64,000 nt of DNA, from NCBI GenBank assembly GCA_002862435.1, contig PKDC01000057.1, positions 95,547-159,546 of the forward strand, given 5' to 3'. Origin of the DNA: Pseudomonadota bacterium. Lineage in GTDB: Bacteria; Pseudomonadota; Gammaproteobacteria; UBA5335. Position numbers and translations under genes: made by a program. Of this stretch, positions 1 to 7,816 are shown piece after piece. The notes beneath the pieces are model-generated. The model was not told the origin of the DNA. It ran no database searches and saw nothing but the letters and a program-made list of their open reading frames with translations. How positions within the stretch are numbered: the stretch's first letter is position 1; every line of letters begins with the position of its first letter.

Positions 1-1
1 T

Positions 2-316
2 CATAGAACCTGTGAGCCAAATCTGAAGAACTCTCCACCCGAACTCGAGCGATGGGATATCTCATCCGCACTGGATGAGGCTCAATTTCGAGTGAAGATT
101 GAGGTTGAAAACCTTCTAGAGGCACTCGCGGATGAATTGAATGGCCAAGAACTTGATTTTCTTCCATTTGAGTTCAAGTCAAACGGGGTGAACCTTATGA
201 GCCCCTGGAGTAGTGGACTGTTTCATTCGCAGATTAGAGAGATTATGCGTCGAACGGAGTCGCTAAAATTGAAACAGTACCTTGAATCAGTGGTTTTAAG
301 CCCACCTATGAAATGA
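2..316 (+). CDS. 3' end of an unknown gene (cut by window start)
   Basis: The reading frame is already open at the first bases, so the gene starts outside the window; about 104 residues are visible before the TGA at 314-316. A GTG at 92 could serve as an internal start but has no clear ribosome site. The visible protein is acidic and leucine-rich in its first half (LLEALADEL) and ends in a basic helical stretch (IREIMRRTESLKLKQYLES). I do not recognise a family. Base composition is clearly more AT-rich than the pirin cluster that follows, suggesting an accessory or transferred gene. Confidence 0.5.
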   Translation, partial: HRTCEPNLKNSPPELERWDISSALDEAQFRVKIEVENLLEALADELNGQELDFLPFEFKSNGVNLMSPWSSGLFHSQIREIMRRTESLKLKQYLESVVLSPPMK

Positions 317-466
317 TGATCGCGGGCCTGTCCTGAATTCTTAGTAAGCGGGGAAATTGGATAGGACTCGACTTTACACATTGGGCGGCGCAAGGAAGGT
401 GACAGTCCTCTTGCTCGTTTGCTTTCATTCCGCACTGCTCCAAAGGACAAGACCCCAAGAAAAAAG

Positions 467-497
467 AACGGCTCACCCATGCGCCGGGCGAGCCGTT
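467..497 (-). terminator. Rho-independent terminator of the pirin cluster
   Basis: Arms AACGGCTC (467-474) and GAGCCGTT (490-497) form an 8-bp perfect stem, extended inward by CCC/GGG across one mismatch. On the minus strand the hairpin is followed by TTCTTTTTTCTT, the expected U-rich tail. It lies 17 bp past the stop of the first pirin gene, so it ends leftward transcription. The 150 bp between it and the gene fragment at 316 shows nothing else. Confidence 0.8.
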
Positions 498-513
498 TCC
501 AAGGGATCGTGAT

Positions 514-1395
514 TTAAGACATTGGCGCCGATTCATCCATGAGCCGGCCAAAACGGCCGCTGTTGAAGTCCTCGATCGCCGCGATCAGCTCCTGCTTCGT
601 GTTCATCACGAATGGCCCGTAGTGGGCGATGGGCTCGTTGAGCGGCGCGCCACTCAGCAACAGCACCTGACTGTCCTGCCCCACCGTGACCGCAAGCCCG
701 GTCCCGCCGCGACTGAAATGCCCGGTCTGGGCCGTTTGGATGGCCTTGCCGCCCACCGTCACTTCCCCGCGCAGCACCACCAGCAAGGTGGTCCAGCCTT
801 CCGGCAGCGTGAACGCCGCATGACCGCCCGCGTTCAGCCGCAGATCCCAGACATTCATCGGCGAGTGGGTTCGCGCCGGACCCTGTGCCCCGGCGTACTC
901 GCCGGCGATCACCCGCAAGCTGCCGGCGTTTTCCGGCAACACGACCTCGGGAATCTGCGCCGCCCCGATGGCCTGATAAGCCGGTTCGCCCAGCTTGTCC
1001 CGTGCCGGCAGGTTGACCCAGAGCTGGGCCATCTCCAGCGTGCCGCCTTCTCGTGAAAAGGCTGGCGAGTGGAATTCATCATGCAGTACACCGGCGGCGG
1101 CCGTCATCCATTGCACATCGCCCGGCCCGATGACGCCACTGTTGCCCGTGGTATCACGGTGCGCGACCTCGCCCTGATAAACGATGGTGACGGTCTCGAA
1201 ACCACGGTGGGGATGTTCTCCTACCCCGCGCGGAACGCTTGCCGGCGCAAAATGCTGGGGGCCGGCGAAGTCGAGCATCAAAAAGGGACTGGCGTGCTCG
1301 GCATCGCGCGGGATGGAAATCAGGTTGCGCACCGGAAAGCCGTCGCCCACCCAGTGGGCCGAGGCCTGGGGCGTGATCCGGTTCAGTTGTTTCAT
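514..1395 (-). CDS. Pirin family protein (first of two)
   Basis: A 293-residue bicupin of the pirin/YhhW family. These iron-binding cytosolic proteins include quercetin 2,3-dioxygenases and redox-sensing regulators. The N-terminal cupin has the full metal set: His61 and His63 in HPHRGFETVT, and His105 and Glu107 in LHDEFH. The C-terminal cupin is less conserved, as usual. The ATG at 1395 was chosen because AGGAG lies 8 bases upstream; the open frame continues to 1692 but that part is non-homologous. It is the last gene of a leftward cluster with a second pirin, an FMN reductase and DoxX, and is followed by a strong terminator. Substrate cannot be told from sequence. Confidence 0.9.
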   Translation of the reverse strand: MKQLNRITPQASAHWVGDGFPVRNLISIPRDAEHASPFLMLDFAGPQHFAPASVPRGVGEHPHRGFETVTIVYQGEVAHRDTTGNSGVIGPGDVQWMTAAAGVLHDEFHSPAFSREGGTLEMAQLWVNLPARDKLGEPAYQAIGAAQIPEVVLPENAGSLRVIAGEYAGAQGPARTHSPMNVWDLRLNAGGHAAFTLPEGWTTLLVVLRGEVTVGGKAIQTAQTGHFSRGGTGLAVTVGQDSQVLLLSGAPLNEPIAHYGPFVMNTKQELIAAIEDFNSGRFGRLMDESAPMS

Positions 1396-1538
1396 GGCGC
1401 GTCTCCTGGATTTGCGTGGGTACGACGCCAAGATAGGGCCGATTGCCGGCATACAGAAGCGCACGAAAGGCGAATCCCGCGTTCGGCTGCCGCGAACACC
1501 ACGGCAGCCTGCGGCATGACAACGCCGGCGGCCGGTTT

Positions 1539-2495
1539 TTAGCGCGGACTTTTGATCGGCAGGCCGGCGAGATCGGGCGCCACCAGAGGTGGCGATGGGC
1601 TGCCGCTGACCGTGCCGAAAGTGCGGCCCGCGTTCCAGTCGGCGGTGGCCGCGACCATCTCGTCGCGATTGCGGGCGACGAAGTTCCACCACAACAGGAT
1701 TTCCTCCGCGAAAGGCTCGCCCCCGATCAGCAACAAACGCGCCGCCGCCTGGCTCTGGAGCGCCAACTGCGCGCGCGCCGTGCCCAGATACAGCAAGGTG
1801 CCGGGCTCCAGCGTCTCGCCTTCCACCTCCAGCGCGCCGCTCAACACCAGCACCGCATGCTCGAAGGCTGGATTGAGCGGCACGAGCGTTTCAGCCGGCT
1901 CGGCGCAGGCGAGGTCCACGCCCACCAGCGGCGAGAAAATCATGGCCGGCGCCGTCTGGCCAAACGCCGTGCCTGCCAGCACGGTGACGGTGAAACCGCC
2001 CCATTCCAGCACCGGCAGCTCGGGATAGTGATGAAAGCTCGGCTCGCGGTGGCGCTCGGCATCGGGCAGCGCAATCCACAACTGCGCCGCATGCAGTCGA
2101 CCGGGATCATCGGTCACCGCGTCCTCGGCATGGACAATACCGCGCCCGGCCGTCATCAGGTTCACCTGGCCGGGCCGGATGACCTGCTCATACCCCAGGC
2201 TGTCGCGGTGCATGATCTCGCCGTCGATCATCCAGGTGAAGGTTTGCAGGCCAATGTGAGGATGCGGCCCCACGCGCAAGCCCTGCCCCGCCCCGTAAGT
2301 CACCGGCCCCGCCTGATCCAGGAAACACCAGGCGCCAACCATGCGCCGCTGGCGGCTGGGCAAGGCGCGGCGGATGGTGAAGTCCTTGCCGATGACGGAG
2401 GCGCGCGCCGAAATGCGTTCCAGAACCGGCGCACCAGCGGCGGGAGGGCAATCCCTGGAAGCAGAAGCCTGGCATTGTGGTTCCAGATCACTCAT
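1539..2495 (-). CDS. Pirin family protein (second of two)
   Basis: A 318-residue pirin-family bicupin, only distantly similar to its neighbour at 514-1395, so this is an old duplication or separate recruitment. Metal ligands are present: His78 and His80 in HPHIGLQTF, and His122 and Glu124 in IVHAED. The first 25 residues are a non-conserved extension. I chose the ATG at 2495; the frame is open to 2570, but that extension lacks a better ribosome site. It lies between pirin 1 (143-bp gap) and the FMN reductase (128-bp gap), all leftward. The role is probably in quinone or flavonoid-type aromatic stress, inferred from context. Confidence 0.88.
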   Translation of the reverse strand: MSDLEPQCQASASRDCPPAAGAPVLERISARASVIGKDFTIRRALPSRQRRMVGAWCFLDQAGPVTYGAGQGLRVGPHPHIGLQTFTWMIDGEIMHRDSLGYEQVIRPGQVNLMTAGRGIVHAEDAVTDDPGRLHAAQLWIALPDAERHREPSFHHYPELPVLEWGGFTVTVLAGTAFGQTAPAMIFSPLVGVDLACAEPAETLVPLNPAFEHAVLVLSGALEVEGETLEPGTLLYLGTARAQLALQSQAAARLLLIGGEPFAEEILLWWNFVARNRDEMVAATADWNAGRTFGTVSGSPSPPLVAPDLAGLPIKSPR

Positions 2496-2623
2496 GGCGC
2501 CGACCTCGCGGGTGGGATCAAAGAAAAACGGGAACGGGTCCTGCAAAGCGCTTGGCGGAACCCGCGCCATTGGCGCCGTTGATGGCGCGACACGCTCACT
2601 CCGAAGACGTCACGCCGGCCCAA

Positions 2624-3187
2624 TCAAGACTTCGCCAACTGTCGCGTCCAGGCGGCCAGCGCCGCGAGCATCTTGCCGATGAACTCGCGTGTCGGTTCAT
2701 GGATCAGTTGGCCTTGTGCATCGAAACGCTCGTGGGCGGCGCCGATCATCACTTCCGGCTTGTTGAGCGGATGTACATCGAGGAAAACCAGCACCTGGCG
2801 CAGGTGGTACTGCGCCCGCGCCGTTCCGATGGCGCCGGGGCTGGCGCCCATGATGGCCGCCGGCTTGCCTGCGAAGGGTTGCTCGGGCGGGCGCGAGGCC
2901 CAGTCGATGGCGTTCTTGAGCACGCCCGGAATGGAATAGTTGTATTCCGGGGTCACGAACAACAGCGCATCCGCCGCACGAATCTGCTCGCGAAAGCGCT
3001 CCACGGTGGCGGGAAAACCATCGGTGCGCAGATCCTCGTTGTACAAGGGCAAGTCGGCGATATCGGCAATCGTGATGCGCATTCCGGCGTCTGGCGCCAA
3101 GGCCTGCGCGACGCGCAATGCCGCCGCGTTGTAGGACGCCTGACGCAGGCTGCCGCAAATACCCAACACATTCAGAGGCGTGGTCAT
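2624..3187 (-). CDS. NADPH-dependent FMN reductase (ChrR/YieF type)
   Basis: A 187-residue flavodoxin-like oxidoreductase of the FMN_red family. Members reduce quinones, azo dyes or chromate by two electrons using NAD(P)H, avoiding semiquinone radicals. The FMN phosphate loop GSLRQASYN is at residues 12-20. The family signature PEYNYSIPGVLKNAIDW is at about 80-96. Length is typical. An AGGAG motif sits just upstream of the ATG. It shares the leftward cluster with two pirins and DoxX, which supports a quinone or electrophile detoxification role; substrate is unknown. Confidence 0.9.
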   Translation of the reverse strand: MTTPLNVLGICGSLRQASYNAAALRVAQALAPDAGMRITIADIADLPLYNEDLRTDGFPATVERFREQIRAADALLFVTPEYNYSIPGVLKNAIDWASRPPEQPFAGKPAAIMGASPGAIGTARAQYHLRQVLVFLDVHPLNKPEVMIGAAHERFDAQGQLIHEPTREFIGKMLAALAAWTRQLAKS

Positions 3188-3214
3188 GGAGTTCTCCTGG
3201 TCAAGGTGGATCGA

Positions 3215-3634
3215 TCAACGCGGCGCATCGAAAGCCAGGCGGCCCGGCCCATGCGCGGCGGCAAACAGCAGCCCGCCGATGAGGGCGGTGTTTTTCCAGA
3301 AATGCAGCGACTGCTGATAGGCGGTCATCGGATCGGTCTCCATCCAGTAGCCGTGAAAAATGGGCGTGGCGATCGCCGTGAAGGCCGCCAGCGCCAAGGC
3401 AATCCAGCGCGTCTGCCAGCCAAGCAGCAACAGCGCGCCCCCCACCAGCTCGACCAGCGCGGCCGGCCAGACCAAGAGCCCGGCCAGCGGCATGCCATGG
3501 GCTTGCATGTAGCCCGCCGTGCCGCCGATGTCACCAAACTTGGCGGCGCCCGCGCCAATGAACAAGGGCGCAATCAGCACCCGACCCACCACCGGCAGGT
3601 AATCGGCAAAGGCATCACGGGATGGCGAATTCAT
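3215..3634 (-). CDS. DoxX family membrane protein
   Basis: A 139-residue inner-membrane protein with about four hydrophobic segments. It has the DoxX hallmark near the first helix (APLFIGAGAAKFGDIGG) and a conserved MPLAGLLVWPAALVELVGG helix. DoxX proteins accompany thiol or quinone stress systems, sometimes as part of a membrane oxidoreductase. The ATG at 3634 follows GGAGA at good spacing. The longer frame upstream would run over the divergent LysR gene and is a shadow. It is the first gene of the leftward cluster, so the promoter must lie in 3635-3734. Confidence 0.88.
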   Translation of the reverse strand: MNSPSRDAFADYLPVVGRVLIAPLFIGAGAAKFGDIGGTAGYMQAHGMPLAGLLVWPAALVELVGGALLLLGWQTRWIALALAAFTAIATPIFHGYWMETDPMTAYQQSLHFWKNTALIGGLLFAAAHGPGRLAFDAPR

Positions 3635-3690
3635 GCGAGGATCTCCCCAGGTGTCCGCCGGGACCGGCGATGGGGTAACTTTAGGCGATG

Positions 3691-3702
3691 TGGAAGCTTC
3701 CA
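3691..3702. promoter_or_regulatory. 12-bp palindrome in the LysR/DoxX divergent promoter
   Basis: TGGAAGCTTCCA is a perfect 12-bp palindrome in the 100-bp gap between the divergent DoxX and LysR starts. LysR proteins typically bind dyad sites in just this position and control both themselves and the divergent genes. Assignment as the operator is inference; no second half-site was obvious. Confidence 0.45.
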
Positions 3703-3734
3703 ACAGCGCCGTTTGGGAGAACGCGCCGTTCGCC

Positions 3735-4691
3735 ATGGCCGAACGCCGCAGCGCGCCCATGAAATACAGCCTGGATGACATCCGGACTTTCCTCGCCGTC
3801 GTGGAAAGCGGCAGCATCAGCGGCGCGGCCCTGCGCCTGGAGCTGACCAAGTCCGTGGTGAGCCAGCGCGTCACGCATCTGGAAGCCGCTCTCGGCGTCG
3901 AGTTACTGCACCGCTCCAGCCGGGGCGTGACGCCCACCGACCGGGGGCGGCTGTTCCACGAGCAGGCTTGTGACGCCATCGCGCAACTGGAACAGGCGGC
4001 CGAGGCGGTCGCCGAGGACGAGACCGCGCTCGGCGGCCTGCTGCGCATCAGCGCGCCCATGACCTTCGGCACGCGCTACCTGGGGCCGATGTTGTTCGCC
4101 TTCATGCAGGCCCACCCGCGTCTGGAACTGGCGCTGGATTTGACCGACCGGCTGGTGGACGTGGCGGCCGAAGGCTACGATCTCGCCATCCGCATCACCC
4201 AGATGCCGGACGATGCGCTGCTGGTGGCGACCAAGCTGGCGGACAGCCGGCGCGTGGTGTGCTGCAGTCCGGACTATGCGCGGCACCACGGCGTGCCGCA
4301 AACGCTGGATGAGATTCCCGCCCATGCCGGCATTGGCTACGCCCTCAAAACAGCCACCCAGCTCTGGCGCTTTCCCCCCGCCCGGCATGGCGAGCCGGCG
4401 CGGACCGTCACGCCGCGCCAGCGCATCCTCACCAACAACGGCGAGGCCATGCGCGATGCCGCCGTGGCGGGCCTGGGACTGGTGATGTTGCCGCTGTTCA
4501 TCGTCGCGGACGATCTGCGCGCCGGCCGCCTGGTGCAGGTCTTGGCGAATGAACGGCCCGAGCCGGACACGATCTACGCGGTTTATCCCCAGCGCCGTCA
4601 CCGCTTGCGCCGCTTGAGCGCCCTGGTGGCACACTTGCGCGCCGGACTCGCCGGCGTTGCGCCGTGGGAAAACGATTGTCCCATCCGTTAG
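3735..4691 (+). CDS. LysR-family transcriptional regulator
   Basis: A 318-residue LysR-type regulator. The N-terminal winged helix-turn-helix begins at YSLDDIRTFLAVVESGS and includes SISGAALRLELTKSVVSQR. The HRSSRGVTPTDRG wing follows. The periplasmic-binding-like effector domain occupies the rest (ISAPMTFGTRYLGP, EGYDLAIRI). The sequence resembles the large group acting next to pirin and DoxX genes. ATG at 3735 or 3759 are both possible; the start at 3633 would overlap the divergent gene. Transcribed opposite to the pirin-reductase-DoxX cluster, it is most likely its redox- or aromatic-responsive controller. The effector is unknown. Confidence 0.88.
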   Translation: MAERRSAPMKYSLDDIRTFLAVVESGSISGAALRLELTKSVVSQRVTHLEAALGVELLHRSSRGVTPTDRGRLFHEQACDAIAQLEQAAEAVAEDETALGGLLRISAPMTFGTRYLGPMLFAFMQAHPRLELALDLTDRLVDVAAEGYDLAIRITQMPDDALLVATKLADSRRVVCCSPDYARHHGVPQTLDEIPAHAGIGYALKTATQLWRFPPARHGEPARTVTPRQRILTNNGEAMRDAAVAGLGLVMLPLFIVADDLRAGRLVQVLANERPEPDTIYAVYPQRRHRLRRLSALVAHLRAGLAGVAPWENDCPIR

Positions 4692-4750
4692 GGCCGTGGC
4701 AGGCATGTCCACCCGGCTTTCTGGGGCTGTACGCCATTGCCCTGCCCTGC

Positions 4751-4771
4751 CCTTGCTAGACCGCAGCAAGG
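4751..4771. terminator. Hairpin between convergent LysR and M20 genes
   Basis: CCTTGCT (4751-4757) and AGCAAGG (4765-4771) form a 7-bp perfect stem with a 7-base loop, one base from the M20 stop codon and 60 bp after the LysR stop. There is no T-tract on either side, so it may be a transcript-end stabiliser rather than a strong intrinsic terminator. Confidence 0.4.
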
Positions 4772-4772
4772 T

Positions 4773-6041
4773 TCAAGCTGAGCTCAGCAGCGTCGCCAAC
4801 GCGCAGGCGACCGTCGCGGTCGCACGTTTCAGGTCATTCAGGCGCAGGCATTCGTCGGCGGCGTGGCCACCGGCGTCGGCCAGTGTGCGCGGGCCGGCGC
4901 CGTAGAGCACGGTGGGAATGCCCGCCGCCGCGTAGTGACGCGCATCGGTGTAGAGCGGCACGCCATGCTCGGCGATAGGGGCGCCAAAGAACACAGCGCC
5001 GCAGTGCTGTAGCGACCGCGTGAGCCGTTCGGCGCCGGGCAATGGCACCAGCGGCTGGGCCGCCAGGATGCAGCGGATCTCGACACCGACACCGGGGCAA
5101 TCCGCCGCTGCGGCTTCGATCAGGCCGCGCAGCTCGGCCTCGGCGGCCGCCATCGATTCCTCCGGAATCACCCGGCGATCGAGCCGGAAGCGGACGCAAT
5201 CCGGCACCACATTGGTGTTGATGCCGCCGCTGATGAGCCCGATGTTCAACGTCGGATGACTGATGCCCGGCGTCGCCGACCGGCGCTGCGCCAATGCGGC
5301 GCGGAAGGCGTAGAGCCGGGTCAGGATCTGTGTCGTCGCCGCCAGTGCGTCGATGCCCGACTCCGGCAGCGCGGCGTGGCCCTGGCGGCCACGCACGGTC
5401 ACCTCCAGATGCAGGCAGCCGTTGTGCGCGGTGGTCACCGCGTAGGAGAAGCCGGCGCAGATCGCGTAGTCGGGCGTCGACAGACCCTCGGCGAGCAGCC
5501 AGCGCGGGCCGATGTCGCCTCCCGCCTCTTCGTCGTAGGTCAGATGCAGCTCGACCGCGCCGTTCAGCACCAGCCCATCGGCGGCGAGCCGCTGCAGCGC
5601 CCGCAGCGCGAAGGCATAGGTTGCGAAATCGGACTTGCTGACCGCGACGCCGCGACCGTACATCGTCGGGCCGTGCAGCGGGTCGTCGACGATCTCGGCG
5701 CCGTAGGGGTCGCGCGTCCAGCCGAGGCCCGGCGGCACCACGTCGCCATGGGCGTTGAGTGCGATGCAGGGGCCGCCGCTGCCAAAGCGCTGGCGGACAA
5801 TCAAATTGGTCGCGCTGATCATGCCGACCGCCTGCACGGCATCCGCCGGCACCGGGTAGGCCGTCACCGCGAAGCCCAGCGCTTCGAGCAGCGCGCGCGC
5901 GACTTCGGCATGCGCGGCGCAGTCGCCGGGGGGATTGTCGGTCGGCACCCGCACCAGTGCAGCCAGGAATTCACGGGCGCGAGCGTGATCGGTTTCCACC
6001 GCGTGGAGCATACTCGCGGGCCAGCGGTCGGAAGCGTTCAC
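4773..6041 (-). CDS. M20 family metallohydrolase, candidate ureidoglycolate hydrolase
   Basis: A 422-residue dizinc aminoacylase-type (ArgE/DapE, M20) enzyme. Metal-site motifs are visible: LNAHGDVVPPG, MYGRGVAVSKSD and LTYDEEAGGD with the catalytic Glu pair. The lid-domain GRQGHAALPESG and the late PLYTDARHYAAAG follow. It starts with GTG, overlapping the uraD-allC stop by four bases (GTGA), and ends an eleven-gene purine operon. No AllA-type lyase or other enzyme for the product of AllC is encoded nearby, so it may hydrolyse ureidoglycolate or ureidoglycine. That is inference; ArgE-like specificity on another carbamoyl or acyl amino acid is the alternative. Confidence 0.8.
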   Translation of the reverse strand: MNASDRWPASMLHAVETDHARAREFLAALVRVPTDNPPGDCAAHAEVARALLEALGFAVTAYPVPADAVQAVGMISATNLIVRQRFGSGGPCIALNAHGDVVPPGLGWTRDPYGAEIVDDPLHGPTMYGRGVAVSKSDFATYAFALRALQRLAADGLVLNGAVELHLTYDEEAGGDIGPRWLLAEGLSTPDYAICAGFSYAVTTAHNGCLHLEVTVRGRQGHAALPESGIDALAATTQILTRLYAFRAALAQRRSATPGISHPTLNIGLISGGINTNVVPDCVRFRLDRRVIPEESMAAAEAELRGLIEAAAADCPGVGVEIRCILAAQPLVPLPGAERLTRSLQHCGAVFFGAPIAEHGVPLYTDARHYAAAGIPTVLYGAGPRTLADAGGHAADECLRLNDLKRATATVACALATLLSSA

Positions 6042-7816
6042 GGGTCACTCCTGGCCTGGTTGTCGGCTGCATCGGGAATCGGGAACTGCTGCAAAAAATC
6101 CATGAAGGCGGCGGTCGCCAGCTCGGCATCCTCCACGCTCAGGGTTTCCGCCGGGTGGTGGCTGATGCCGCCGTGGCCGCAGCGCACGAACAGCATGCCG
6201 ACCTCGGTCAGCCCGGCGATCTGCATGGCGTCGTGGCCGGCGCCGCTGGGCAGATGGCGCACGTCGGCGGAACCGGTGACGCGGCCGATGCTTGCCGCGA
6301 TCCGGGCCTGGAGGTTTGCCGCGCAAGGCGTGGCGGGAACCTTCAACAGCGGATCGATACGCAGCGCGACACCGCGTCGGGCCGCGATTCGCGCACTGCC
6401 GGCGAGGATGTCGGCCGCGGCCGCGTCGCGCACCGCATCGCTCGGCGCGCGGATGTCGAGGGAGAGCTCGCAGGCGCCGGGAATGACATTCACCGCGCCG
6501 TTCGGCACGCCGAGCTGGCCCACCGTACCCACCAGACCCGGCACCTGCGCGCAGCGCTGCTCCACCAGCAATACGATCTCGGCGGCCGCGGCGGCCGCGT
6601 CGTGGCGCAAATCCATGGGCACGGTGCCGGCGTGACCCGCCTCGCCGCTGATCGCGACGCGATGGCGCACGCAGCCATTGATGGCGCTGACCACGCCGAG
6701 CGCATGGTCCTCGGTGAGCAACACCGGCCCCTGTTCGATGTGCACCTCCAGATAACCGAGCAGCTGCGCGGCATTGCGCGCCAGTGCCGGGATTGCGTCC
6801 GGGTCGTTTCCGGCGGCAATCAGCGCATCGCGCAGGCTGATGCCGGCGGCATCGCGGCGATCCAGACAGCCGGCATCGAAGCTGCCGGCGACCGCGCTGC
6901 TGCCGAGAAACGCCGTCTGGAAGCGCACGCCCTCCTCGTCGCTGAAGCCGATGATCTCGACTGCGAAGGGCAGCGCCACGCCGGCCAGACGCAGCTGCTG
7001 CACCGCGACGATGGGCAGCAGAATGCCGAGGCGGCCGTCGTAGCGGCCGGCGTCGATGACGGTGTCGTAGTGGGAGCCGGTCAGCAGTGTCTTCGCGCCG
7101 GATCGCGCGCTGCGCCAGCGCCCCACGACATTGCCCATGGCGTCGATGTGTGCGTCGAGCCCCGCTTCCAGCATCCATTCCCGCAACAGCGCGGCGGTCG
7201 CCCGATGCACCGGCGTCATGAAGGTGCAGGTCAGTGCGTCGGGCTCTTCGCTGAGCCGCGCCAGCCGCTCGGCCATCGCCAGAATGCTGGAACCCGGCGG
7301 CGCGGTCACGCGCTCGGCAAGGCGAAAGCGGGCAATGCGCGCGATTTCCGCCACGGCCGTGGCCAGTTCGGTGTCCGCATCCTGGTGCAGGCGCCGTTCG
7401 AACGCGGCCAGAATCGACGCGCGGTCATGGCCCTTCACCGCCAGCACGAACGGAAACCCGAAACGCTGCCGATAGGCTTCGTTGAGCGCCTGCAGGCGCG
7501 CGAATTCCGGCGCGCTGCACTGGTCGAGACCGGCGCCGGCCTGTTCCCGGCTTGATGCGGCGGTGAGTTCGCCGCGCACGGCGGCGCGGCCGGCGAGGTC
7601 AGGGTGGGCGCGCACCAATGCGAGCTGGCGTTCGCGGTCGGCCGTGCGCAGCGTGTCGGTGAGCGCGTCGGCGAGATCGAAGCGCGTTGCAAAGGGGCGC
7701 CGCTGCGCGGTCTGTGCAGCGACCCAGTCGGTGTGTTCGAAGATGCCGTCGAGGGCAGCGACAAAGCCGTCGGCATCGAGCGCGTTCAGCGTGTCGAGAT
7801 CAATCAATGCGGTCAT
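6038..7816 (-). CDS. uraD-allC: OHCU decarboxylase / allantoate amidohydrolase fusion
   Basis: A 592-residue two-domain enzyme. Residues 1 to about 165 are an OHCU decarboxylase (UraD: RAHPDLAGRAA, NEAYRQRFGFPFVLAVKGHD, EIARIARFRLAERV), which makes S-allantoin. From about 175 to the end is a Zn/Mn allantoate amidohydrolase (AllC, M20 family: GSHYDTVIDAGRYDG, FSDEEGVRF, EVHIEQGPVL, GHAGTVPMDLR, PSGAGHDAMQ). The two steps flank PuuE in the pathway. The ATG at 7816 overlaps the puuE stop as ATGA; the open frame to 8791 is antisense-like shadow. All catalytic motifs look intact in both halves, so both activities are expected. Confidence 0.9.
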   Translation of the reverse strand: MTALIDLDTLNALDADGFVAALDGIFEHTDWVAAQTAQRRPFATRFDLADALTDTLRTADRERQLALVRAHPDLAGRAAVRGELTAASSREQAGAGLDQCSAPEFARLQALNEAYRQRFGFPFVLAVKGHDRASILAAFERRLHQDADTELATAVAEIARIARFRLAERVTAPPGSSILAMAERLARLSEEPDALTCTFMTPVHRATAALLREWMLEAGLDAHIDAMGNVVGRWRSARSGAKTLLTGSHYDTVIDAGRYDGRLGILLPIVAVQQLRLAGVALPFAVEIIGFSDEEGVRFQTAFLGSSAVAGSFDAGCLDRRDAAGISLRDALIAAGNDPDAIPALARNAAQLLGYLEVHIEQGPVLLTEDHALGVVSAINGCVRHRVAISGEAGHAGTVPMDLRHDAAAAAAEIVLLVEQRCAQVPGLVGTVGQLGVPNGAVNVIPGACELSLDIRAPSDAVRDAAAADILAGSARIAARRGVALRIDPLLKVPATPCAANLQARIAASIGRVTGSADVRHLPSGAGHDAMQIAGLTEVGMLFVRCGHGGISHHPAETLSVEDAELATAAFMDFLQQFPIPDAADNQARSDP

